A DNA stretch of 22,051 bases from the IMG/VR virus record IMGVR_UViG_3300035204_002446, positions 1-22,051 of that record; one strand, given 5' to 3'. The stretch is from a virus. The notes beneath the pieces were generated by a model, which saw nothing but the letters and a program-made list of their open reading frames with translations, searched no databases and had not been told where the DNA came from. A program made the position numbers and the translations under genes. This document shows, piece after piece, positions 14,044-20,847 of this stretch (its first letter is position 1; each line of letters opens with the position of its first letter).

Positions 14044-14658
14044 TTATTCTGCCTGCTCTAAGGGCTTAACTAAGTTTGCAGGTAGTTCGTTTATTTCTGT
14101 AATCTCTCCATTCTTGTTCGTTTGGAATCGGAAAGCTATCTTTTCGTCACCCGTTTCCTTAAATATTCTTTTTTTTGTTACCACTTGTTTAAAGGGTTTA
14201 ATTTTAACAAGAGTAATGGTTGCCTCCACGGGTTTCTCATCTTTTTTTCTATACACATGTACTGTTACAATATTTTCCCCTTTCGTTGCTCCGCGAAAGG
14301 CAACAATTTCCTCATTAAATCCGACGACCGTTCCTTCTGTGTTTGTGGCTAGGCTATTGTTTCTTGACTTGCCAAGAGCGTCGTGATTTAAGCTGATTAA
14401 GCTACCTTCTCCCCCTTCTCTATTGTTAAAGCTTACTACGTGACCTGTTGAAGCTTGCACGTATAAGTCTAGATCGTCTTCACTGTTGCCATCCCAAGTT
14501 AATATGACCTCGTACAAGGTATTTGGTGGGCGCATTTTTACTTGTTCTTCGTCGGCCTTTAGGAGGAATAAAATAGCGACCAACATTAACAAGCAGCAAA
14601 AAAGCGCGTCAATGAATGGCCTAAACGAAAAGAATTTTCTGTATCCTTTATTAATCAT
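14044..14658 (-). CDS. ExbD/TolR-like proton-channel subunit with a DUF2135-like C-terminal domain, 204 aa
   Basis: The N-terminus has a cytoplasmic basic stretch and one membrane segment, FRPFIDALFCCLLMLVAILFL. D17 sits at the cytoplasmic end of that helix, the place of the proton-carrying Asp in ExbD, TolR and MotB. Residues about 45-150 (VILTWDGNSEDDLDLYV ... NHDALG ... ENIVTVHVYR) resemble the DUF2135/YfaP-type beta domain rather than the small ExbD or OmpA-like periplasmic domain. A beta-rich tail follows. The ATG overlaps the end of the ExbB-like gene by 8 nt, supporting a two-subunit complex in the inner membrane with its sensor or effector domain in the periplasm. A DUF2135-type end on an ExbD stem is unusual. 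Confidence 0.75.
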   Translation of the reverse strand: MINKGYRKFFSFRPFIDALFCCLLMLVAILFLLKADEEQVKMRPPNTLYEVILTWDGNSEDDLDLYVQASTGHVVSFNNREGGEGSLISLNHDALGKSRNNSLATNTEGTVVGFNEEIVAFRGATKGENIVTVHVYRKKDEKPVEATITLVKIKPFKQVVTKKRIFKETGDEKIAFRFQTNKNGEITEINELPANLVKPLEQAE

Positions 14659-15112
14659 TTGGGTTTAACTTAAATTTTAAAATCATCAACTGAACTTGGA
14701 GTAAAAGGCTAAAAACAATCCCACAAATAGTTGTATAAAATGCGGTATTCAATCCCACCTTGAGTCCTGACACAATGTCTGATACTTCGGACCCCTCTTT
14801 GAGACTGGTGCTAGTAGCTACGCAGAGGCCAAAGACTGTTCCGAGTAAGCCGAGCGAAAAAAAGTGCTCTGCCGCAAACCAACCTACTTCTGCGCGTTTT
14901 AGGATTTTGCCTCTAGTCTCTTTCTTTCTGTCAGCTAAGTAACATAATTTTCCAACAAGAGCAGACGCAATCACGTACAACACTATGATAACTATAGTTA
15001 AATAACTTACGTCATTCTTAACCATCGTGGAGATCGCTCCTTTTGTTTCAGAGAAGAAGATTGCGGTCAACAATACCGCATTAAGTAGAAACCATTTTGT
15101 AAAAGTCGTCAT
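14651..15112 (-). CDS. MotA/TolQ/ExbB-family proton-channel subunit, 153 aa
   Basis: The family signature is in the last third: AEHFFSLGLLGTVFGLCVATSTS (about 81-103), then SGLKVGLNTAFYTTICGIVFSLLLQ (115-139). The latter has the paired Thr residues that line the proton path in TolQ and ExbB. Four hydrophobic stretches are visible (about 7-20, 36-58, 84-100, 120-146). The protein is short for the family (TolQ is about 230) and lacks most of the cytoplasmic loop. A Shine-Dalgarno AGGAAA precedes the ATG. The next gene is the matching ExbD-like partner. A phage-encoded stator pair could energise an envelope function or protect against superinfection; this is inference. Confidence 0.8.
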   Translation of the reverse strand: MTTFTKWFLLNAVLLTAIFFSETKGAISTMVKNDVSYLTIVIIVLYVIASALVGKLCYLADRKKETRGKILKRAEVGWFAAEHFFSLGLLGTVFGLCVATSTSLKEGSEVSDIVSGLKVGLNTAFYTTICGIVFSLLLQVQLMILKFKLNPND

Positions 15113-15123
15113 TTTTGTTTCCT

Positions 15124-15207
15124 TTATTTTAATTCTGTAAAGTTCATTATCCAGACACCTATAATAACTGTCGCACCGACAGCTAGACCTACCACAATTA
15201 GTGCCAT
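15124..15207 (-). CDS. 27-aa transmembrane micropeptide
   Basis: The reading frame (MALIVVGLAVGATVIIGVWI...) is almost entirely one membrane helix with a short polar tail (NFTELK). Its ATG overlaps the stop of the Lys-rich ORF as TAATG, and it ends 11 nt before the ExbB-like gene, whose Shine-Dalgarno follows directly. Position and coupling argue that it is translated, perhaps as a third component of the channel complex. Its tiny size keeps confidence moderate. Confidence 0.5.
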   Translation of the reverse strand: MALIVVGLAVGATVIIGVWIMNFTELK

Positions 15208-15305
15208 TACTTCCCCTTCTTCTCTCTTTTCTTCTTTCTTTTTTCTGCCGGTGTAAGTTTGGGTGATTTCTTTTTTTCTTTTTTTCTTTTTTCTTTGTTC
15301 GCCAT
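15207..15305 (-). CDS. 32-aa lysine-rich micropeptide
   Basis: Eighteen of 32 residues are Lys or Arg (NKEKRKKEKKKSPKLTPAEK...), with no hydrophobic core. A Shine-Dalgarno-like AAAGG lies at a good distance before ATG 15305, and the TAA overlaps the next ATG (TAATG). The A-rich sequence could by chance produce Lys codons, so a spurious ORF cannot be ruled out. The Shine-Dalgarno site and the coupled overlap favour a real gene, possibly binding nucleic acid or acidic lipid. Confidence 0.5.
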   Translation of the reverse strand: MANKEKRKKEKKKSPKLTPAEKRKKKREKKGK

Positions 15306-15326
15306 GATTATTTTACCTTTCTAAAA

Positions 15327-15509
15327 TTATAAATATCTTTTATACCCCCACCAAACATTTCTCAAAACGTACCCCAAGTGGGCAGCTTCTTTCCATTTGC
15401 ATTTATTTTTAAGCTCTTGTATTTCTTTCTCCGAGTCTCTGATTTTCCTGCAAAATTTTTTACGATTATTATATGGCACTAAATAGGGAGGAAGCTTCAT
15501 GTCTTTCAT
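15327..15509 (-). CDS. Small basic hypothetical protein, 60 aa
   Basis: ATG 15509 is chosen because it forms an ATGA overlap with the upstream gene; a longer frame would need a TTG start. The protein begins MKDMKLPPYLVPYNNRKKF and continues with a charged helix (IRDSEKEIQELKNKCKWKEAA). It ends with an aromatic, basic tail (WWGYKRYL). No domain is recognised. It belongs to the coupled series between the aldehyde dehydrogenase and the proton-channel genes. Confidence 0.6.
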   Translation of the reverse strand: MKDMKLPPYLVPYNNRKKFCRKIRDSEKEIQELKNKCKWKEAAHLGYVLRNVWWGYKRYL

Positions 15510-15913
15510 TCCCAGTGCTCCTTTATTTGATTCATTGTTGTTTCTCCTAGGTACCAAACTTGGCAGCTAAACTTATCAAGCTGAGGCCAGTCCATTACGC
15601 TTTGTACCATGTAAATATGGTTTAAGTATTCATTGTCGTTTATCTTTGTGAAGGAACATTCTAATCTAGTTGTATTATCTTCTGTTAGTTTGACTATTAT
15701 TTTTGGCTTTAGATTGACTAGTCCTCCTACTACTCTTTCACAATATTTTTTATTTATTCTAGGAGACTTTGTCATTTTAATTGACTCTAAATCTGTGTCC
15801 TTGGGTGCAACACCGCTCAGTAATAGGTGGTATACGTATTTATCATGTAGGTCATCTAGCTTTTCGTAGAATATTTTTCCTGCGTCGGCGTTAAATATGT
15901 ACTGTTCCGCCAT
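15506..15913 (-). CDS. Hypothetical protein, 135 aa
   Basis: A helical N-terminal half (AGKIFYEKLDDLHDKYVYHLLL) is followed by a segment with basic patches (KSPRINKKYCERVVGG). The C-terminal half is probably beta-rich (KIIVKLTEDNTTRLECSFTKI ... CQVWYLGE). GAGAGGG upstream of ATG 15913 is a plausible Shine-Dalgarno. The 5' end overlaps the coiled-coil ORF by 58 nt, a long overlap even for this genome. No membrane segment and no known motif are present. Confidence 0.6.
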   Translation of the reverse strand: MAEQYIFNADAGKIFYEKLDDLHDKYVYHLLLSGVAPKDTDLESIKMTKSPRINKKYCERVVGGLVNLKPKIIVKLTEDNTTRLECSFTKINDNEYLNHIYMVQSVMDWPQLDKFSCQVWYLGETTMNQIKEHWE

Positions 15914-16029
15914 TTTCTGGCCCTCTCTACCTTTAGTCTTCTTTTAAGGCTGGCTGCTTCTGTTTCCAGCTTGCTTATTTTAGACTCTAGAGTAGAGATT
16001 TTCCATTTTAACGCACTCAAATTTGTCAT
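15856..16029 (-). CDS. Small coiled-coil protein, 57 aa
   Basis: Starting from ATG 16029, whose A is shared with the TAA stop of the aldehyde dehydrogenase gene (TAATG), the frame reads LKWKISTLESKISKLETEAASLKRRLKVERAR. This is three to four heptads with Leu/Ile at a/d positions, a likely coiled coil, followed by a polar tail. The last 58 nt overlap the start of the 135-aa gene in another frame. If translated, coupling to the dehydrogenase is the likely route. It was found by reading the gap between the larger genes. Confidence 0.5.
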   Translation of the reverse strand: MTNLSALKWKISTLESKISKLETEAASLKRRLKVERARKWRNSTYLTPTQEKYSTKS

Positions 16030-17642
16030 TATTTCATTCCCTGAGGGAAGGTTAGTTTATCTGCGTGGTTGACAGTCCAGCTAACCTCGTGAGTTACTGC
16101 CCTGTACGTTCGTGCTGCGCTTGGAAATCCGTTTCCAGACTTCTTTACGCCTCCGAAAGAAAGATGCGATTCTGCGGCGATCGATCCACCATTCCAGTAG
16201 ATCATTCCTGCTTCACATTCGTCCCGTAAGACTCGCGCTTTTCTAAAGTCGTTTGTAAGAACTCCAACTGCAAGCCCGTAATCAGTATCGTTATAGATAC
16301 GAATGGCATCTTCGAGATCGTTAAAAGGAATAATAGCAACGTGGGGCCCGAATACTTCATTCTTTAAGTAAGGTGCGTCGCGCCACTCGCTTTTGTAAAC
16401 CATAAAAGAAGAAAAGAATGCTCTGTCATTTATGTTTTCGTATTCAGGTTCGAGCAAGACTTCTGCTTCTACGTCAGCTAGAACCATGTCATTGTATTTT
16501 TTTACTTTTTCAAATCCCTGCTTGTTGATTAGTGGTCCATAGTTCTGAGTTTCGTCTGGCTTGTAGTCTACCCAGCCGAGCGCGTCTGGCGTGCCTGAAG
16601 TACTAACTACCTTTTGGAAAGGGCTACCAGTCTTTAAATTAGCTGCAGCTTTTGCAAAATCTTTGGCGAATTGGTCTACTATAGATCTTTGCACTATCAT
16701 TCTACCAGATGAAACGCAGCGTTGCCCAGAGAGCTTGTGAGCGCTTGCAATGGCTGCTTCAAGAGCTAGCTTAGCCTCGACATCATCAAAGATTATACAT
16801 GCAGACTTGCTACCCATTTCGCATGAAGTTGTCTTGTGCCAGCTTTCTGCCGCTACCTTTCTAACGTGTTGCCCAACTTCGGCAGAACCAGTAAAGCAAA
16901 TATGATCGACGTCAGCGCGAGCCAGAAGATCACCACTATCACCATCGCCATGCACCAAGCTAACGACTCCATCAGGTAGCCCAGCTTCCTGATAAATTTC
17001 GACAGCCATTTGCGTTGACATTGGTGCGTCTTCACTTGGTTTAATTACTACCGTATTTCCCTCTACTATAGCTGGCGCTGCGCACCAGTACGCTCCGATA
17101 GCTAAAGGAAAATTAAACGGAGATATAATTGCTATTACACCTTTTGGCTTACGGAGCATATATGCATCTTTATCTTCTATCTCAGACGCCACAGCTTCAC
17201 CGTGAGAATATCTACCAGAACCGAACGCAAATTGAGCCATATGTAAAGCCTCATTTACTTCCGCTATTGATTCGTTGTAGTTCTTTCCTGTCTCTAGGGA
17301 AATTACTGTAGCGAGCTCTTCTCTTCTTCTCTCAATTATCTGAGCAACTTTATACATGTAGTCTGAGCGTACAAAGCGACTTACTTTTTTCCATTTGTGA
17401 AAAGTCCTCCTTGCTGATTCAACCGCCGTCTCGACTTCTATGTGTCCGCTTAACGGGAACGCTCCTTGAGCCTTCCCTGTTGAGGGGTTCAGCTTGGTAT
17501 ACATATGGTGGGCTTCTTGCCACTTACCGTTGATATAATTTTTACCTTCGAATTGCATAAAGTGATAATTATTTGGTTGATTCCATAAGCTCTTTAACAC
17601 TGTCCTTGCAGAACCCAACGCCTTCTCTATTAATGAATTCAT
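16029..17642 (-). CDS. NAD(P)-dependent aldehyde dehydrogenase, candidate aminoadipate-semialdehyde dehydrogenase, 537 aa
   Basis: This is a full-length ALDH with all catalytic elements. SPFNFPL holds N177, KPSE holds K201, FTGSAEVG (250-257) binds the cofactor, E275 is in SCEMGSKS, and the nucleophile C309 is in SGQRCVSSGRM. NEVFGP and SFGGVKKSGNG follow near the end. The Glu loop reads EMGSKS instead of the usual ELGGK. Substrate cannot be read from motifs; ALDH7-type, succinylglutamate- and ketoglutarate-semialdehyde enzymes are all possible. The operon also contains a lysine 6-dehydrogenase-like gene, whose product is an aminoadipate semialdehyde. Two 60-nt samples near its 3' end are 52-53% GC, richer than most of the window, which hints at fairly recent acquisition; a third sample is 33%. 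Confidence 0.85.
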   Translation of the reverse strand: MNSLIEKALGSARTVLKSLWNQPNNYHFMQFEGKNYINGKWQEAHHMYTKLNPSTGKAQGAFPLSGHIEVETAVESARRTFHKWKKVSRFVRSDYMYKVAQIIERRREELATVISLETGKNYNESIAEVNEALHMAQFAFGSGRYSHGEAVASEIEDKDAYMLRKPKGVIAIISPFNFPLAIGAYWCAAPAIVEGNTVVIKPSEDAPMSTQMAVEIYQEAGLPDGVVSLVHGDGDSGDLLARADVDHICFTGSAEVGQHVRKVAAESWHKTTSCEMGSKSACIIFDDVEAKLALEAAIASAHKLSGQRCVSSGRMIVQRSIVDQFAKDFAKAAANLKTGSPFQKVVSTSGTPDALGWVDYKPDETQNYGPLINKQGFEKVKKYNDMVLADVEAEVLLEPEYENINDRAFFSSFMVYKSEWRDAPYLKNEVFGPHVAIIPFNDLEDAIRIYNDTDYGLAVGVLTNDFRKARVLRDECEAGMIYWNGGSIAAESHLSFGGVKKSGNGFPSAARTYRAVTHEVSWTVNHADKLTFPQGMK

Positions 17643-17655
17643 ATCTCATGATGTT

Positions 17656-17931
17656 TTAGTTGTCTTTATTTTGCGCTAGTAGGAGGAGATAGTCAACTAA
17701 GTTTCTTATCTTTTTAAGTTTAATTATTTCATTGTAATATTCTTCCCCAGATTTAGAGTTATACCCTATGGAATAGTTTTCTCCTAGGCTTCTTCCGTAC
17801 CTAAAAGAATTAAAAGACAGTTCTTCTTCCCGTTTTTCTAGGCATCGTTTGATTATTTTTACAGAGTCTTCTTCTTTTACGATCTCAGCGAGCGTAAGTT
17901 CTATTTCTTTAAGATATTTGCCTCTTTCCAT
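17656..17931 (-). CDS. Helical hypothetical protein, 91 aa
   Basis: Two charged helices flank a central polar loop: residues about 3-37 (LKEIELTLAEIVKEEDSVKII...) and 63-86 (GEEYYNEIIKLKKIRNLVDYLLLL). The loop is rich in Ser, Tyr, Gly and Asn. No known domain is recognised. The start overlaps the primase gene by 31 nt, and a GGGAAGAGAT stretch just upstream can serve as Shine-Dalgarno. It could be a primase or helicase accessory protein by position only. Confidence 0.6.
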   Translation of the reverse strand: MERGKYLKEIELTLAEIVKEEDSVKIIKRCLEKREEELSFNSFRYGRSLGENYSIGYNSKSGEEYYNEIIKLKKIRNLVDYLLLLAQNKDN

Positions 17932-18824
17932 TCCAGTATCTCTTCCCGATTCATGTCTCCAAAGTCGTTCTGCGTGGGGAAGGCGACCTGTATTTGGTGG
18001 GGATCAAAGTGACTTTTAAGTTTTTTTATCGCCAGCTCAACGCCTTTGTTGCCCGCACTATTATTATTGGAGTCATCGTTAAAAGATACAAAAATTTTAT
18101 TTGGATCAAGCTTAATTAACAAGCTAACTAAAGACGGGCTTACGTTGAGCCCGAAGATTACCATTGTATTTTTGATGCCACAATCCCATAGAGCAAGCAT
18201 GTCTCCTATACTTTCTATTAATATTACTTCTTTTTCTTCTCTTAGTATTTTTTGGTTTACTTGAAGGGGGTATTTCCATTCTGAGGTTCTCCCCCTGTGT
18301 AACCATTTAGGAGTGTTTTTGTCTTTTGGTATTTCCTTTATATACCTTCCTGTTACTCCTATTAGGTCTTTCTTGGAGTTGAATATAGGAAAAACATATC
18401 TGTTAGCCATCGTGCCGCCGCTTACTATCCCTCCACTAAACAGCTTGAGTGTGTCTCTTGATACTCCTCTACTCTCCCAGTAGGAATGATCTTGAATAAT
18501 TTTTTCAAGGTAGGATTTTGGGAAAGTCTTTGAACCAGAAACAGAAGGGCGATGAGCTCTCTTAATTTCGCCATTCATTTCCCATTTCTCTTTAAGAATT
18601 GTCTTTGCTTCGTCTGCGTTCTTTAACCCTAGGGAAAGCTGTATTAGGTATTCGAAAGAGCCGCTAATCTGTTTACTGAAATCAATAAAATGACCTGTGT
18701 CTTTCCTAACAGAGAGAACCGTATCGCTGCTAGAATCACGATACAGGGGTTTCATTCGGAATTCTCTTCCGTTATCCTTGATGTTAGAGTAACCAACATC
18801 TAGAAGAATATTTTTGAAATCCAT
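17901..18824 (-). CDS. DnaG-like primase with degenerate zinc domain and Toprim domain, 307 aa
   Basis: The Toprim core is clear: ILIESIGDMLALWDCG (E204, D208), VIFGLNVS, and FVSFNDDSNNNSAGNKG (D250, D251). The middle region (about 110-165) matches the RNA-polymerase N-lobe of phage DnaG-like primases (NRYVFPIFN...LIGVTGR). The N-terminus keeps the order of the CHC2 zinc domain (YRDSSSDTVLSV ... FIDFSKQISGSFEYL), but all four zinc ligands are replaced, so template recognition must work without zinc or by a partner. It has no C-terminal helicase-binding domain of DnaG size. The ATG follows directly on the TAA of the helicase gene, supporting a helicase-primase pair. Confidence 0.85.
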   Translation of the reverse strand: MDFKNILLDVGYSNIKDNGREFRMKPLYRDSSSDTVLSVRKDTGHFIDFSKQISGSFEYLIQLSLGLKNADEAKTILKEKWEMNGEIKRAHRPSVSGSKTFPKSYLEKIIQDHSYWESRGVSRDTLKLFSGGIVSGGTMANRYVFPIFNSKKDLIGVTGRYIKEIPKDKNTPKWLHRGRTSEWKYPLQVNQKILREEKEVILIESIGDMLALWDCGIKNTMVIFGLNVSPSLVSLLIKLDPNKIFVSFNDDSNNNSAGNKGVELAIKKLKSHFDPHQIQVAFPTQNDFGDMNREEILEWKEANILKK

Positions 18825-20312
18825 TTACATTAGGTCTCCATCTCTGTCACTTCCATCTTGTAGAGAGTACTGCATTCTTTCTCTTTCCGCAAGGTCGGCG
18901 GCGCTCCCAACCTCTTCAACGTTGAAATTTCTTACGTCAAAATTAAGAAAATTATTCTCGAATCTTACATTCCCGTTTTCGTCTGTTCTTCTCACTAGAT
19001 CGTGATGTCCCGCTGCGTCTTTCCCTTGGAACCTTGTTTTAAGGGTGATAAGCTTATGTGTTCCGAAGTCTTCTCCATCGCTAGCAATTTCATCTACAGT
19101 TTTTCTTCTGAAAATCCCGACGAAAGAAGCAAACCACTGAAGTCTGTCTGACTGAGCTATCGCAGAGCTATCATCTGTAACTCCCCCAGCGCGTCGGTTA
19201 AAGTTTTCTCCACTTCTGTTCATTTGCATCGCTGTTATTATTGGGCAGTTTAATTCTTCAGCCAGTTTCTTGAGTTTGTCCACCTTGTCTCCTATGGCTT
19301 GGTATTCGGCCCAGTTGCTGCCTACTCTTTCTCCTGTTAGCTTTACGTAATCATACCCAAGCACAAATGATTCACCTCTTTTTACGTGGGTCATTTTCCA
19401 TCTTCTCGCGAAGGAACATAGTTGATCTATGGTCTTGTTGCCTACGGGGTAATGGTAAAGTTCGCAATTGCCTATTTTTTTAAAAGCTTCTCTAACTTTT
19501 TCTACCAGCTCTGGGACTTGGCGCCACTTACCGGTCTCAAGATGCCATAGGGACGCTCCTGTTAGTGCTGATGCAATTCTGAATTTTACGTCCTGAGTGT
19601 CCATTTCTGTATCAAGGATTAGGGCTTTCACTTTATTGTTCGTGGAAATTTTTCTACATAAGTCCATTATGAATGTGGACTTACCCTGACCGGGTCTTGC
19701 TACAATGGCGTATAGATTTCCGGGACGTAATCCTCCATACATCCTGTTGAATTCTTCATAGGGGGTAGAAAACCCAGACTCTTCTTGAGGGTTGTCTCCT
19801 CTTTCCTCTATCATTGCTTCTATGTCGTTTAGAAGCAACTCGGGTTCTTTTTCTAAAACTTCAATCTCTTTTAGGTGGTCTCCATAAAGAGAGTCAACTG
19901 TAGAAACTATTTCGTCAATTTCTTTTTCCCCGTTTTCTAGTAGGAACTTTTGAATGTCTGAACATTTATGATGAAGGTTTCTCCTGACTGATAGTTTAGC
20001 AAGTTCTTGAGCTGATTCAAACAGCCCTTTCGCGTTTATTGAGGTGAAGGAGATTGACTCTAAGTAATCGTATATATTGATGTCATCCTTGAACCCTATT
20101 CCCATAAGGTCTATTTTTTGAGCAAGGATTACTGTGTCAACGCTTTCGTTTTTTGTTATAGTGTTTCTTAGAACGCAGAAGATGCAGTTATGTACTTCGT
20201 TTATAAAGTCGTGTTCAGAAATGTATCTTTCTATATCTGCAAAAAGTTTGGGGTTCTTGATTATTCCACCTAGGACGTGTCTTTCTATCTGTATCGAGTA
20301 TATTTCGTTCAT
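18825..20312 (-). CDS. dnaB: DnaB-like replicative helicase, 495 aa
   Basis: The N-terminal domain matches DnaB (SIQIERHVLGGIIKNPKLF, residues 6-24, and the helical bundle to about 110). The RecA-like C-terminal domain has Walker A ARPGQGKST at 205-213. Motif H1a is LILDTEMD, Walker B is VLGYDYVKL, H3 is MQMNRSGE and H4 is SDRLQWFASFVGIF. An arginine-containing KTRFQGKDA near the end is the likely Arg-finger region. The protein unwinds the fork as a hexamer and should load or partner the primase encoded next. A stop lies six bases upstream in frame, so ATG 20312 is the only reasonable start. No Shine-Dalgarno precedes it, and the promoter at 20395 gives a leader of about 76 nt. Confidence 0.93.
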   Translation of the reverse strand: MNEIYSIQIERHVLGGIIKNPKLFADIERYISEHDFINEVHNCIFCVLRNTITKNESVDTVILAQKIDLMGIGFKDDINIYDYLESISFTSINAKGLFESAQELAKLSVRRNLHHKCSDIQKFLLENGEKEIDEIVSTVDSLYGDHLKEIEVLEKEPELLLNDIEAMIEERGDNPQEESGFSTPYEEFNRMYGGLRPGNLYAIVARPGQGKSTFIMDLCRKISTNNKVKALILDTEMDTQDVKFRIASALTGASLWHLETGKWRQVPELVEKVREAFKKIGNCELYHYPVGNKTIDQLCSFARRWKMTHVKRGESFVLGYDYVKLTGERVGSNWAEYQAIGDKVDKLKKLAEELNCPIITAMQMNRSGENFNRRAGGVTDDSSAIAQSDRLQWFASFVGIFRRKTVDEIASDGEDFGTHKLITLKTRFQGKDAAGHHDLVRRTDENGNVRFENNFLNFDVRNFNVEEVGSAADLAERERMQYSLQDGSDRDGDLM

Positions 20313-20394
20313 GTTTATTATTGTTATTGCATCTCATCACGGCGCATCTTGAAGTTGTTCCAATCCTGCTTGTCGTTTCTGTTCGCATGTATTG

Positions 20395-20422
20395 AGTATA
20401 CATGGTTTTTTACCTTGATCAA
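20395..20422 (-). promoter_or_regulatory. Sigma70-type promoter P3 for the helicase-primase operon
   Basis: TTGATC (20422-20417) and TATACT (20400-20395) are separated by 16 nt (aaggtaaaaaaccatg), the same geometry and A6-CC spacer as P1 and P2. Six bases after the -10 there is again an ATG (20388). It opens a 57-codon frame that overlaps dnaB and does not look like a real protein, while dnaB itself starts at 20312. The 118-nt gap from 20313 to 20430 holds only this promoter and its leader. Confidence 0.75.
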
Positions 20423-20430
20423 CAAAAAAA

Positions 20431-20847
20431 TTAAATTTTTATTTTGAAAGTATCTTCGATAAACTTTTTTGAAAGGCTTTGCATGTCACTCTCTTCCAGT
20501 TCTATCAATTTGTAGTTATTTTTTTCAAGCCAAAGCTGCTTTTCATGATCTCTTTTTATGGAGGCAAGGTATTTAGCTCTCGAGTTTCCGTGAAAAAATT
20601 TATTGAAAGAAGAGTGCTGCGGCCCGTTTACTTCAATGGCTACTTTGATTGTCGCGTTTAGAATATCTACCTTAAGTCTTGTTCCGTAAACGGGGAACTC
20701 TTCGTACACTATATGACCAAGCCAATAAGGTTTAAAAAAATCCTTGACTTGCTTTTGGAGTTTTGATCTGGATTTCTTGTCCCAATCTATGAGGTATTTA
20801 GAAACATTTCTGTTTTGTAGTCTGCCGTATGCGTTAAATAACCTCAT
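20431..20847 (-). CDS. DUF559/Vsr-like endonuclease, 138 aa
   Basis: The core is typical of the Vsr/DUF559 branch of the PD-(D/E)XK fold: LKVDILNATIKVAIEVNGPQH with D61, E72, N74-G75 and Q77-H78. It is followed by RDHEKQLWLEKNNYKLIELEESD, the helix and last strand of that fold. The N-terminus (about 1-45) is basic and helical and may bind DNA. Such enzymes in phages can nick mismatched or branched DNA or act as free-standing homing nucleases; the sequence does not decide. The ATG shares bases with the TAA of the glycosyltransferase gene (TAATG). The stop is 8 nt before promoter P3. Confidence 0.75.
   Translation of the reverse strand: MRLFNAYGRLQNRNVSKYLIDWDKKSRSKLQKQVKDFFKPYWLGHIVYEEFPVYGTRLKVDILNATIKVAIEVNGPQHSSFNKFFHGNSRAKYLASIKRDHEKQLWLEKNNYKLIELEESDMQSLSKKFIEDTFKIKI

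Noticed and set aside
13722-14386. Plus-strand frames of 105 and 116 aa with many hydrophobic residues
   Set aside because: Hydrophobicity is the usual effect of reading the complement of charged coding sequence. They overlap the ExbD-like gene and its neighbours.
20215-20388. 57-codon frame (MRTETTSRIGTT...) opened by the ATG at the predicted +1 of promoter P3
   Set aside because: It overlaps dnaB by 98 nt, has implausible composition (NNNN, many Arg/Thr, isolated Cys) and ends inside the helicase. It is kept only as a note in the promoter entry.
20423-20460. Terminator after the DUF559-like gene (A/T-rich run)
   Set aside because: Only weak A-T pairing is possible, with no GC-containing stem.
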